A stretch of 39,832 nt of DNA from an uncultured Clostridium sp. (lineage in GTDB: Bacteria; Bacillota; Clostridia; Lachnospirales; Lachnospiraceae). The notes beneath the pieces are model-generated. The model did not search any database. It was not told where the DNA came from and was given only the letters and a program-made list of their open reading frames with translations. Location of the stretch: assembly GCA_945917985.1 (NCBI GenBank), contig CAMEIH010000023.1:1-39832 (forward strand), given 5' to 3'. Every line of letters starts with the position of its first letter. Within the stretch, counting starts at the first letter, position 1. Shown piece by piece: positions 22,378 through 29,062 of the stretch. A program made the translations under genes and the position numbers.

Positions 22378-23219
22378 TGAAAAAACAAGTGAGATTTGTG
22401 TTAAGACATGTAGTTTTATTATTACTCGCCGTAATATGGCTGGTTCCCATTGTCTGGCTGGTTGTGACTTCATTTAGTGGATATAAGGGAATCAACACGG
22501 CACACTTTTTCCCTCAGACATGGTCTCTTGACAATTATATCACCTTATTCTTAAAACCTGACTCCGTAGTACAGTACAAGGCGTGGTTTACCAATACTCT
22601 TGTGATTGCAATCTTTACCTGCATTATTTCTACGATTCTGGTATTGATGGTAGCTTATACCATGAGCTGCCTGCGGTTTAAAGGAAGAAAGGGACTGATG
22701 AGCTTCAGCATCATTCTGAATATGTTCCCCGGCGTTTTATCCATGATCGCAGTGTACTTTATTTTAAAGTCTCTGGGACTGACCAACAGCCATGTGGGTA
22801 TGATTATTGTATATTCTGCAGGTGCGGGCCTTGGATTTTTAATTGCAAAAGGATTCATGGACACGATTTCTGTTTCCTTGAGGGAGGCAGCAAGGCTGGA
22901 GGGGGCTTCTGAAGCCCAGATATTCTGGAAAATTGTGATCCCGCTTTCCAAACCGATTATCGTTTATACGGTTATCAGTTCTTTCCTGGTACCCTGGGGA
23001 GACTTCGTGTTTGCAAAGCTGATTCTGAATTCAGGCATCTCACAGGATTGGACAGTTGCGATCGGCCTTTACAATATGTTGAATAAATCCCTGATCAATA
23101 AATACTTCTCTATCTTCTGCGCAGGTGGTGTTGTGGTGTCCATCCCCATTTCCATTCTGTTTGTGATCATGCAGAAATTCTATGTAGAGGGTATTACAGG
23201 AGGATCTGTGAAGGGTTAA
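22377..23219 (+). CDS. Sugar ABC transporter permease, MalG/GanQ type
   Basis: 280-residue partner permease. The N-terminal helix is HVVLLLLAVIWLVPIVWLVVTSF, and further segments are FTNTLVIAIFTCIISTILVLMVAYTMS, ISFSIILNMFPGVLSMIAVYFIL-like and the end helices. The EAA loop SLREAARLEGASEAQIFWKIVIPLSKPI is canonical. It ends with YVEGITGGSVKG, the C-terminal tail typical of MalG and GanQ proteins that reaches the transporter interface. Translation is coupled to the upstream permease through the one-base stop-start overlap, so a one-to-one heterodimer is expected. The LacI gene starts two bases after the stop. Confidence 0.94.
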   Translation: MKKQVRFVLRHVVLLLLAVIWLVPIVWLVVTSFSGYKGINTAHFFPQTWSLDNYITLFLKPDSVVQYKAWFTNTLVIAIFTCIISTILVLMVAYTMSCLRFKGRKGLMSFSIILNMFPGVLSMIAVYFILKSLGLTNSHVGMIIVYSAGAGLGFLIAKGFMDTISVSLREAARLEGASEAQIFWKIVIPLSKPIIVYTVISSFLVPWGDFVFAKLILNSGISQDWTVAIGLYNMLNKSLINKYFSIFCAGGVVVSIPISILFVIMQKFYVEGITGGSVKG

Positions 23220-23220
23220 A

Positions 23221-24222
23221 ATGGAAGTAAAAAAAATGACAATTGATGATATAGCAAGAGACCTTGGAATCTCAAAGACTACAGTTTCAAGAGCTATTTC
23301 AGGAAAAGGAAGGATCGGGCAGGAAACCAGAGACAGAGTACTCCGGTACATCGAGGAAAATAATTACAGACCAAGTGCGATTGCCAAAGGTCTTGCCCAG
23401 TCCAAAACCTTTAATATTGCCTTTGTCATGCCGGGAGATTACAGTAATGCCGATCTGCCGTTCTTTCAGAAATGTATGTGGGGGATCAGCATTATGGCTT
23501 CGCGAAGGGATTATGATGTTATCATTTCCATGGTGGATGAGGGAAACCTCTCCCAGCTTGTGAGAATGATAGATCATCATAAGATTGATGGTGTGATTCT
23601 GTCAAGAACCCTTGAAAAGGATGAAGTGGCATCGTATCTGATGACTGGAAATGTGCCCTTCGTCACGGTAGGATCTGCAGAGGAAGATTCCATTATTCAA
23701 GTAGATAATGATCATTTCGGCGCCTGCAGAGAATTGACCAGTATTCTTCTGCACAAGGGAATCAGGAAAATAGCGCTGATTGGCGGCGGTACCAACGTGA
23801 TCGTAAATCAGAAAAGACTTCTCGGTTTCAGAGAGGCCTATATGCAGGCTGGTATTCCTGTTGATAACAGCCTTTTATATCTTGATATTGAAAATACAGG
23901 AAGAATAGAAGGTATTGTAGAGGAGATACTTGCCAAAAATGCAGACTGTATTGTCTGTATGGATGATTTTATCTGTAGCTATGTATTAAACAAGCTGGAT
24001 AAGGATCATATTAAGATACCGGAAGAAATTAAAGTGGCATCCTTTTATAACAGCAGTTTTTTGGAGCAGCATCAGCCTGCCATAACGGAACTGAAGTTTG
24101 ATGTATCCGAGCTTGGCATGGTATGCTGCAACACTTTACTGGATCATATCGACAAAAAAGAGGTAAAGCAGAAGACACTGCTGGGTTATGAGGTATTGAT
24201 AAAGGAATCCACCAAAAATTAA
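23221..24222 (+). CDS. LacI-family transcriptional regulator
   Basis: 333-residue sugar-responsive repressor. The N-terminal helix-turn-helix is MTIDDIARDLGISKTTVSRAISGKGRI and the hinge helix is YRPSAIAKGLAQSKT. The periplasmic-binding-protein-like effector domain follows, with IAFVMPGDY, IDGVILSR, PFVTVGSAEEDSIIQVDNDHFGACRELTSILLHKGIRKIALIGGGTN and CIVCMDDFICSYVLNKL. Its sites are probably the GCAAACGGTTGC-type palindromes in the leader at 19159 and 19319, as LacI members bind near-palindromes centred on CG; this is inference. Being inside its own operon suggests autoregulation. GanR of Bacillus (galactan) is a LacI-family analogue. Confidence 0.93.
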   Translation: MEVKKMTIDDIARDLGISKTTVSRAISGKGRIGQETRDRVLRYIEENNYRPSAIAKGLAQSKTFNIAFVMPGDYSNADLPFFQKCMWGISIMASRRDYDVIISMVDEGNLSQLVRMIDHHKIDGVILSRTLEKDEVASYLMTGNVPFVTVGSAEEDSIIQVDNDHFGACRELTSILLHKGIRKIALIGGGTNVIVNQKRLLGFREAYMQAGIPVDNSLLYLDIENTGRIEGIVEEILAKNADCIVCMDDFICSYVLNKLDKDHIKIPEEIKVASFYNSSFLEQHQPAITELKFDVSELGMVCCNTLLDHIDKKEVKQKTLLGYEVLIKESTKN

Positions 24223-24243
24223 ATGGATATGAGGAGAAAGATA

Positions 24244-26097
24244 ATGGATAAGTTTATTGTCAACATCATTCATCGCCCGGAGATGGTTCCCGAGTACGCG
24301 GAAAAAGTAACCGGACATGGAAAAGAAGAGAATATCGGCAGAAAGTCACTGCTTACTGAGTCTCTTGATATTTTCAGGTTTCAGCAGGAGACAGCGCATA
24401 AGAATGGTCTGAAAACAACCATTCAAATGACCTACGCCAGCCTCTTTAATGAAGAAGCAATCGCTATTGCAAAGGAAGATCATGAGAAGTACGGTGATGA
24501 GATTGCTCTTTCCCTTTTGGGATTGCCCTGTGAGGAGTTTAGAGAGAAATATAAGACAAAAGACTTCTGTATCTGGATGTTCTCTATGGAGGACAAGAAG
24601 TCGATCGTGGACGACGTGTTTGGAAAGTTCCATGATATTTTCGGCTTTTATCCTGAATCGACAGGTTCCTATTACATGGATGCAGAGCTGGTCAACTACA
24701 TCAAGGAAAAATATCCCATGGTAAAGTGTGCGGTAGCTACCTGTTGGGAGGAAGGCCCTAAGGCTTATCACACCTGTAACAATTCCTGGTATACACTGAT
24801 GGATGGCGGTCCATGGAATCCATGGATCCCGAGCAAACAGAATATCCACGCACCTGCAGCAAATGAAGCTGAGGACAGTGGTATCGTAGCCATTCCTCAT
24901 CTTTCCAGAGATCTGCTGGCTTGCTATGACGGAAACGGCTCCAACTTCGGAACCCATCCCCAAAATGTGCTTCGCGGTATGATTTATGATACAAAGACAT
25001 GGGAGTACCCTTATCTATACAACCTTATTGATCAGTATCGCGATCTTGAAAAGTATAATAACGGATATGCTTACAACATGATGTTTGTAGGACCCGGCTG
25101 GCTGAATAAGATGGGACGCTGGGAAGCACCCTATGAACTTCTTAAGAAATCTTATGAGGACGGTATGGCTTACTATGGACAGTTGAAGAAGGAAGGCAAG
25201 CTTACCGATATGACTATGGCTGAGTTTGCAGATTACTTCCGCCAGAAAAAGACATATACGGAGCCGGAATGTGCACTCTGGAGAGATATCCTTTACGGTT
25301 CCGACAAGCAGCTGTTCTGGTACTGTGACCCTTATATGAGAGCCTGTATCAACATGAATCAGGGCGGTGCTATCGTGGATCTTCGACCTTATGCTGCAAA
25401 GCTGAAATGGGAGGTTGGTATCGGAACACCGCATGTACAGGATGCTTCTTATCCTTTCCTGATCCAGGAGAAGTACAGAGCCGGATACTTCACTCACTAT
25501 GCTGGTGAAGGTACCGTGAGAAGTGCAAAACTGACCTATAACGGAGAGGAAGTAGATCTTTGCCTTTGCCGTACCCATGCAAAGTTCAGCGAAGAAGTAA
25601 TCGAGGATGGAAAGAAAAAGAGGATCCTCACGCTGGAGCCTGTAGATATTGAATTCTATGATCTGACCGTTAAGCTTCAGACAAGAGTGATCTTTACGGA
25701 AGGCAGCTCAGACATTGAGATGGAAAGAACAGTTCTTTCCATGAGCAATCCCGATGCAGTGGTAGATCTGAATGAGTATATCGTGGCATGCTACGGTACA
25801 ACAGAATATCCTGAGGATATGACAAGCCTTACATTGACCTGCAAGGGCAAGAGCGAAGAGAAAAAGATTGATTATGCATATAAGTGCAGGGAAGCAGAAA
25901 TAGAAGGAGCCGATTCTGTAGAGGCAGTGATCCCTCCTATCGAGACAAAGGTTTCCATGAGGACAAGCGATGAGAAGGCTACAGGCTACATCAGAGAAGG
26001 CTATGCATTCTCACCTATGTTTACATTGGGATATAAAACGACACTGAAGGATAAGGAGGTTGTTTCCACATGGCTCAAGCTGGAAAAGGCAAATTAA
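24244..26097 (+). CDS. Uncharacterised 617-residue protein, possible NodB/GH-like barrel (DUF3863/3864-like)
   Basis: Large soluble protein with no signal peptide. The N-terminal half looks like a (beta/alpha) barrel of the polysaccharide-deacetylase or alpha-mannosidase-like type: VNIIHRPEMVPEYAEKV, FQQETAHKNGLKTTIQMTYA, DIFGFYPESTGSYYMDAE, VKCAVATCWEEGPKAYHTC, DGGPWNPWIPSKQN and IPHLSRDLLACYD. The C-terminal third is beta-rich with VDLCLCRTHAKFSEEV and IEFYDLTVKLQTRVIF. From memory this resembles DUF3863/DUF3864, which have no known activity. ATG 24244 is preferred over 24223 because GAGGAG precedes it. It is part of the sugar operon and ends inside the start of the next gene. I cannot assign an activity. 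Confidence 0.72.
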   Translation: MDKFIVNIIHRPEMVPEYAEKVTGHGKEENIGRKSLLTESLDIFRFQQETAHKNGLKTTIQMTYASLFNEEAIAIAKEDHEKYGDEIALSLLGLPCEEFREKYKTKDFCIWMFSMEDKKSIVDDVFGKFHDIFGFYPESTGSYYMDAELVNYIKEKYPMVKCAVATCWEEGPKAYHTCNNSWYTLMDGGPWNPWIPSKQNIHAPAANEAEDSGIVAIPHLSRDLLACYDGNGSNFGTHPQNVLRGMIYDTKTWEYPYLYNLIDQYRDLEKYNNGYAYNMMFVGPGWLNKMGRWEAPYELLKKSYEDGMAYYGQLKKEGKLTDMTMAEFADYFRQKKTYTEPECALWRDILYGSDKQLFWYCDPYMRACINMNQGGAIVDLRPYAAKLKWEVGIGTPHVQDASYPFLIQEKYRAGYFTHYAGEGTVRSAKLTYNGEEVDLCLCRTHAKFSEEVIEDGKKKRILTLEPVDIEFYDLTVKLQTRVIFTEGSSDIEMERTVLSMSNPDAVVDLNEYIVACYGTTEYPEDMTSLTLTCKGKSEEKKIDYAYKCREAEIEGADSVEAVIPPIETKVSMRTSDEKATGYIREGYAFSPMFTLGYKTTLKDKEVVSTWLKLEKAN

Positions 26098-26288
26098 ATT
26101 TCAGATGTCCCTCCTGTTTTATGAGGGATCTGGACATTGATATGTTCTACGATAAAGACAAGAAGGAATATTACTGTATGCGTTGTCAGTATGTCGGAAC
26201 CGAGGAGGATGTACTGGAAAAGAATGAGATGGTAAGGTTCCGCTATAAGGATATGTACAAGCGTTTTACAAAATTTGATTTTGATTAA
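26070..26288 (+). CDS. Zinc-ribbon microprotein
   Basis: 72-residue protein beginning MAQAGKGKLNFRCPSC. It has two C-x2-C knuckles, CPSC (residues 13-16) and CMRC (36-39), about 20 residues apart, the layout of a zinc ribbon, followed by a charged helix and FRYKDMYKRFTKFDFD. It overlaps the upstream gene's last 28 bases in another frame and has a strong AAGGAGG about ten bases before the ATG, so the start is well supported despite the overlap. Such small ribbons may bind RNA, DNA or a partner enzyme. The family is not known to me. Its placement between an unknown protein and a GH53 enzyme makes a role within the sugar locus likely but unproven. Confidence 0.78.
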   Translation: MAQAGKGKLNFRCPSCFMRDLDIDMFYDKDKKEYYCMRCQYVGTEEDVLEKNEMVRFRYKDMYKRFTKFDFD

Positions 26289-26296
26289 TGTACCGG

Positions 26297-26332
26297 CAAT
26301 GTTCGTGGCTGCAATAGCGGTCACGGACATTG
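26297..26332 (+). other. Intercistronic hairpin before the GH53 gene
   Basis: A 12-bp stem with two wobble pairs (CAATGTTCGTGG at 26297-26308, TCACGGACATTG at 26321-26332) and a 12-base loop, starting nine bases after the zinc-ribbon stop. No T tract follows, so an mRNA-processing or translation-control element is likelier than a terminator. Confidence 0.55.
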
Positions 26333-26379
26333 TGCTATACGGACAGATGTGCAGTGGAAGGAAAGGCAAGGATACTGAT

Positions 26380-27519
26380 ATGAAATATTATAAAGGAATG
26401 GATATCTCTACCCTGCTTGAGGTAGAAAAATGCGGCGGTAAATTTTATGACGGAAAGGGTGCTGAGGATGCACTTGACATTTTAAAGCGCTATGATGTGA
26501 ATGCTGTGCGTATCCGTCTTTGGAATGATCCCTATTCTGAGGATGGGGAGCCTTACGGTGCTGGGACAAACGATTTTGCATCGGTTATTGCACTTTCAAG
26601 AAGAGCAAGAGAAAAGGGCTTTGATATTCTGCTTGATTATCATTACAGCGATTTCTGGGCGGATCCCGGCAAACAGTTTATCCCAAAGGCGTGGAGAGGG
26701 TATTCGGTGGAGGAACTGGAGCAGGCGGTCTATAATTACACGAAGGATACACTGCTGGATTTAAAGGAGCAGGGACTTCTTCCCAATATGGTTCAGGTGG
26801 GGAATGAGTTGACAAACGGACTGCTCTGGCCTTACGGAAAGGTACCTGATTATGACAATATCGCCCGCTTTGTCAATGCAGGGATCAGAGCAGTCAAAGA
26901 AGTGTCGGAAACAGCCCTTGCAGACGGAAGCGTATCGGAACGGATCCTGATTATGATTCACCTTGATAATGGTGGAAACAATGCGCTTTACAGAGAATGG
27001 TTCGATCACTTTGTAAAGAGAGGGGAGGATTTTGATATCATAGGTCTTTCCTACTATCCTTTCTGGCATGGTACCTTTGATATGCTGCAGAACAATATGA
27101 AGGATATTGCAAAGCGCTTTGGCAAGGAACTGATCATTGCGGAAGTATCTATGGGATATACCATGGAAGATTATGCTTCCTATGAAAAACTCACGCCTTC
27201 CCAGAGAAAAGGGATGGCTACCAGACAGGAGCTTGTCGACAAGATAGAGTATCCCATGACCAAGGAAGGCCAGAAGGCGTTCCTGGAAGAGCTTTTTAAA
27301 AGACTTGAGGAAATCCCGGATAGGAAAGCGAGAGGATATTTTTACTGGGAGCCTGCCTGGATTCCGGTGCCCGGAAGCGGCTGGGCTACGGAAAGCGCGT
27401 TAAAATATATTGAGGATAAAGGACCTTGTGGAAACGAATGGGCGAATCAGGCATTGTTCGATTACGATGGAAATGCCCTTCCTGCCCTTACAGCAGTAAG
27501 GGATTACAGACCGGAATAA
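26380..27519 (+). CDS. GH53 arabinogalactan endo-beta-1,4-galactanase, apparently intracellular
   Basis: 379-residue glycoside hydrolase family 53 enzyme, a clan GH-A TIM barrel that cleaves beta-1,4-galactan. It starts YYKGMDISTLLEVEKCGGKFYDG, typical of the family, and continues with VRIRLWNDPYS, LLDYHYSDFWADPGKQFIPKAW, the acid/base Glu143 in VQVGNELTNGLLWP, IGLSYYPFWHGT and the nucleophile Glu255 in IIAEVSMGYT. No signal peptide precedes the family start. The 35 extra codons upstream begin with TTG inside the previous gene and lack a ribosome binding site, so they were left out. It therefore probably acts on oligosaccharides brought in by the neighbouring transporter. It is the last gene of the operon. 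Confidence 0.93.
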   Translation: MKYYKGMDISTLLEVEKCGGKFYDGKGAEDALDILKRYDVNAVRIRLWNDPYSEDGEPYGAGTNDFASVIALSRRAREKGFDILLDYHYSDFWADPGKQFIPKAWRGYSVEELEQAVYNYTKDTLLDLKEQGLLPNMVQVGNELTNGLLWPYGKVPDYDNIARFVNAGIRAVKEVSETALADGSVSERILIMIHLDNGGNNALYREWFDHFVKRGEDFDIIGLSYYPFWHGTFDMLQNNMKDIAKRFGKELIIAEVSMGYTMEDYASYEKLTPSQRKGMATRQELVDKIEYPMTKEGQKAFLEELFKRLEEIPDRKARGYFYWEPAWIPVPGSGWATESALKYIEDKGPCGNEWANQALFDYDGNALPALTAVRDYRPE

Positions 27520-27592
27520 GGCGTTTTGCAATCATTTTCAATAAGCTATCGTTGGACTGAAGCAGAAAATTGATTTTTTTTGTTTCAAGGTA

Positions 27593-27621
27593 TTGACTGT
27601 ATGATATGTTTAGGGCATTAT
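27593..27621 (+). promoter_or_regulatory. Promoter of the 27684 gene
   Basis: TTGACT (27593-27598), a 17-base spacer and CATTAT (27616-27621), 62 bases before the ATG. An AAGGAGG ribosome binding site follows. Confidence 0.6.
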
Positions 27622-27683
27622 GATAATGAAAATGAGGAAAGGCATATGCCTTATGATCAATAGCACCTAAGGAGGAACATAAT

Positions 27684-27950
27684 ATGCATGAATTCGATGA
27701 TGCTGTACTTAAGTGTTTTCTTGACAATCAGAGTCAGTTATTCCCTGAGGAAGATGTAGCTTCCACCATGGAGGAAGCTGAGGACTTTTTGGAAGAATGC
27801 TTTGCAGTCGTTGTTAATTCTGTGGACGAGGTTTGGGATTATTTTGAAGAAGAAGGAATTGATATGGAAGGCATGGAAGGCGATGAGATCCTGGATGCCG
27901 ATGAAGTATTTGATGTGGGCGACGGCAGATATCTGATCGTAGAAGGCTAA
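27684..27950 (+). CDS. Small acidic protein of unknown function
   Basis: 88-residue, strongly acidic protein (about one third Asp plus Glu) beginning MHEFDDAVLKCFLDN. No signal peptide, membrane segment or metal motif is seen. Helical N-terminal part with two cysteines (Cys11 and Cys39), then WDYFEEEGIDMEGMEGDEILDADEVFDVGDGRYLIVEG, a strand-like end. Similar acidic small proteins occur in Lachnospiraceae, but I cannot name a family. It has its own promoter, a strong AAGGAGG before the ATG and a strong terminator 36 bases after the stop, so it is an independent gene. A DNA-mimic or chaperone-type role could be imagined but nothing shows it. Confidence 0.68.
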   Translation: MHEFDDAVLKCFLDNQSQLFPEEDVASTMEEAEDFLEECFAVVVNSVDEVWDYFEEEGIDMEGMEGDEILDADEVFDVGDGRYLIVEG

Positions 27951-27985
27951 AGCTTTATTTGAGAGAATAAGAAGAAAGAATAAAG

Positions 27986-28031
27986 TCCGGGCAGTTAATG
28001 TTTTGTATGTCGCATTTACTGCCCGGATTTT
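27986..28031 (+). terminator. Intrinsic terminator
   Basis: 15-bp stem with one mismatch (TCCGGGCAGTTAATG at 27986-28000, CATTTACTGCCCGGA at 28013-28027) followed by TTTT. Confidence 0.88.
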
Positions 28032-28182
28032 GGGTTCCATAGGAAATATGTAGAAAATAGGTCCCGGTTGTCCATGCTGAAATCTATTTTTTGCAATATA
28101 TAATACCATATTGAGGATGATCATAAAAGATAGCTACAAGATATTGTATTGTGCAATTTTTCGTGCGGATTTTGTTTACATA

Positions 28183-28211
28183 TTGACATACGAATAGCCA
28201 TGGGATAGCAT
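28183..28211 (+). promoter_or_regulatory. Promoter of the coiled-coil gene
   Basis: Perfect TTGACA (28183-28188), a 17-base spacer and TAGCAT (28206-28211), 80 bases before the ATG at 28292. Confidence 0.62.
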
Positions 28212-28291
28212 TGCATTACGGAGTCGTTTTATGCGGGGGAGAGTCATACTGACTTATGCAATGTGACGATTCATGTGAAAGAGGGTTATAA

Positions 28292-28909
28292 ATGAGTGAC
28301 AAAATCATTGTTCAATATTTAGAAAGTATATCCGGGCGAATAGACACAATGTCTACAGAGATCAGCGATATCAAGCATGATGTTCAAATCATTGATGAGA
28401 AAGTGGAGAAACTGTCAGCGCGGATTGATGATGTAGAAGAGAAACTGTCGGCGCGGATTGATGATGTAGAAGAGAGATTATCGGCGCGGATTGACAAATT
28501 GGAAATACGGGTCGATGAACTGGAAGAGAAACTGTCGGCGCGGATTGATGATGTAGAAGAGAGACTATCAGTGCGGATCAATGAAGTGGAAGAGAGATTA
28601 TCAGCGCGGATTGATGATGTAGAAGAGAGATTATCAGCAAGAATCAATGAAGTGGAAGACACACTGAATGAAAAGATTGATCTTGTGGAGAAGGCTTTGG
28701 ATACAGAAATTGATAATGTTTACAAGATTGCCTGTGAAAATAAGCAGAATATTGAACTTCTGTTGATTCCTTTTAACGACAGAAATTTGTATGTGAGTGC
28801 CGAGGTATCCAAAATTCCACAATTGGATGAACGTCTTGATGAGGTGGAAGATAAGATTGGTCAACATAGTGAGGAAATTCGAAAACTGAAAACTGCTTTA
28901 GCAGTGTAG
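28292..28909 (+). CDS. Hendecad-repeat coiled-coil protein
   Basis: 205-residue, almost wholly helical protein. Between residues ~39 and 133 it is a run of near-identical 11-residue units of the form E-K/R-L-S-A-R-I-D/N-D/E-V-E, seven good copies and one divergent, interrupted once by a heptad IRVDELE after the third copy. Eleven-residue periodicity gives a coiled coil with little supercoil, often forming long tetramers or fibres. The flanks (ESISGRIDTMSTEISDIKHDV and AEVSKIPQLDERLDEVEDKIGQHSEEIRKLK) also predict coiled coil. No membrane segment or enzyme motif. It sits alone between its own promoter and terminator. The function is unknown; such proteins act as scaffolds or tail-fibre-like spacers. 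Confidence 0.75.
   Translation: MSDKIIVQYLESISGRIDTMSTEISDIKHDVQIIDEKVEKLSARIDDVEEKLSARIDDVEERLSARIDKLEIRVDELEEKLSARIDDVEERLSVRINEVEERLSARIDDVEERLSARINEVEDTLNEKIDLVEKALDTEIDNVYKIACENKQNIELLLIPFNDRNLYVSAEVSKIPQLDERLDEVEDKIGQHSEEIRKLKTALAV
28406..28690 (+). repeat. 33-bp tandem repeats inside the coiled-coil gene
   Basis: Eight 33-bp units begin at 28406, 28439, 28472, 28526, 28559, 28592, 28625 and 28658, with one 21-bp (heptad) insertion at 28505-28525. Units 1, 2 and 4 are nearly identical at DNA level; the last is diverged. Copy number could change by slippage. Confidence 0.85.
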
Positions 28910-28947
28910 CGAAAAGATGAAAATCTATATCGAAAAATAATCAACTC

Positions 28948-28994
28948 AATGAAGCGGTGCAATGGAAACAACATTGCTTACCGCTTCATTTTCT
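28948..28994 (+). terminator. Intrinsic terminator after the coiled-coil gene
   Basis: Stem AATGAAGCGG-GCAATG with CATTGC-CCGCTTCATT (28948-28964 paired with 28972-28990) and an internal loop, followed by TTTC. It overlaps the predicted promoter of the next gene. Confidence 0.82.
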
Positions 28995-29018
28995 GCTATA
29001 CTCTATCTATCATGATAG
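28974..29018 (+). promoter_or_regulatory. Promoter and palindrome upstream of the dGTPase gene
   Basis: TTGCTT (28974-28979), a 17-base spacer and TATACT (28997-29002). The -35 box lies in the 3' arm of the preceding terminator. A perfect 12-bp palindrome CTATCATGATAG (29007-29018) covers the likely start point and may be an operator. Confidence 0.5.
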
Positions 29019-29062
29019 GAAGCTGATATATGCGTTAAAACAGATGAAACAGGAGAGTGCAG

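Larger units (their letters stand above)
27951..28291. other. Intergenic region, 341 bases
   Basis: No gene is seen. It contains the terminator of the upstream gene (27986-28031) and the promoter for the downstream coiled-coil gene (28183-28211). The remainder (28032-28182) is AT-rich, with a TATAAT at 28099-28104 that lacks a matching -35 box. I see no structured RNA or repeat. Confidence 0.6.

Noticed and set aside
26275-26379. Hydrophobic extension before GH53 as a signal peptide or lipoprotein leader
   Set aside because: It starts with TTG inside the zinc-ribbon gene, has no ribosome binding site, and its DNA encodes the 26297-26332 hairpin.
27520-27592. T-rich run at about 27572 as terminator of the GH53 gene
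   Set aside because: The flanking sequence gives only a weak bulged stem (TTTTC/GAAAA); not convincing without transcript data.
28384-28662. Antisense open frame with Ser/Thr-rich repeats opposite the coiled-coil gene
   Set aside because: Repetition is a by-product of the 33-bp repeats on the plus strand; no promoter or ribosome binding site on the minus strand.
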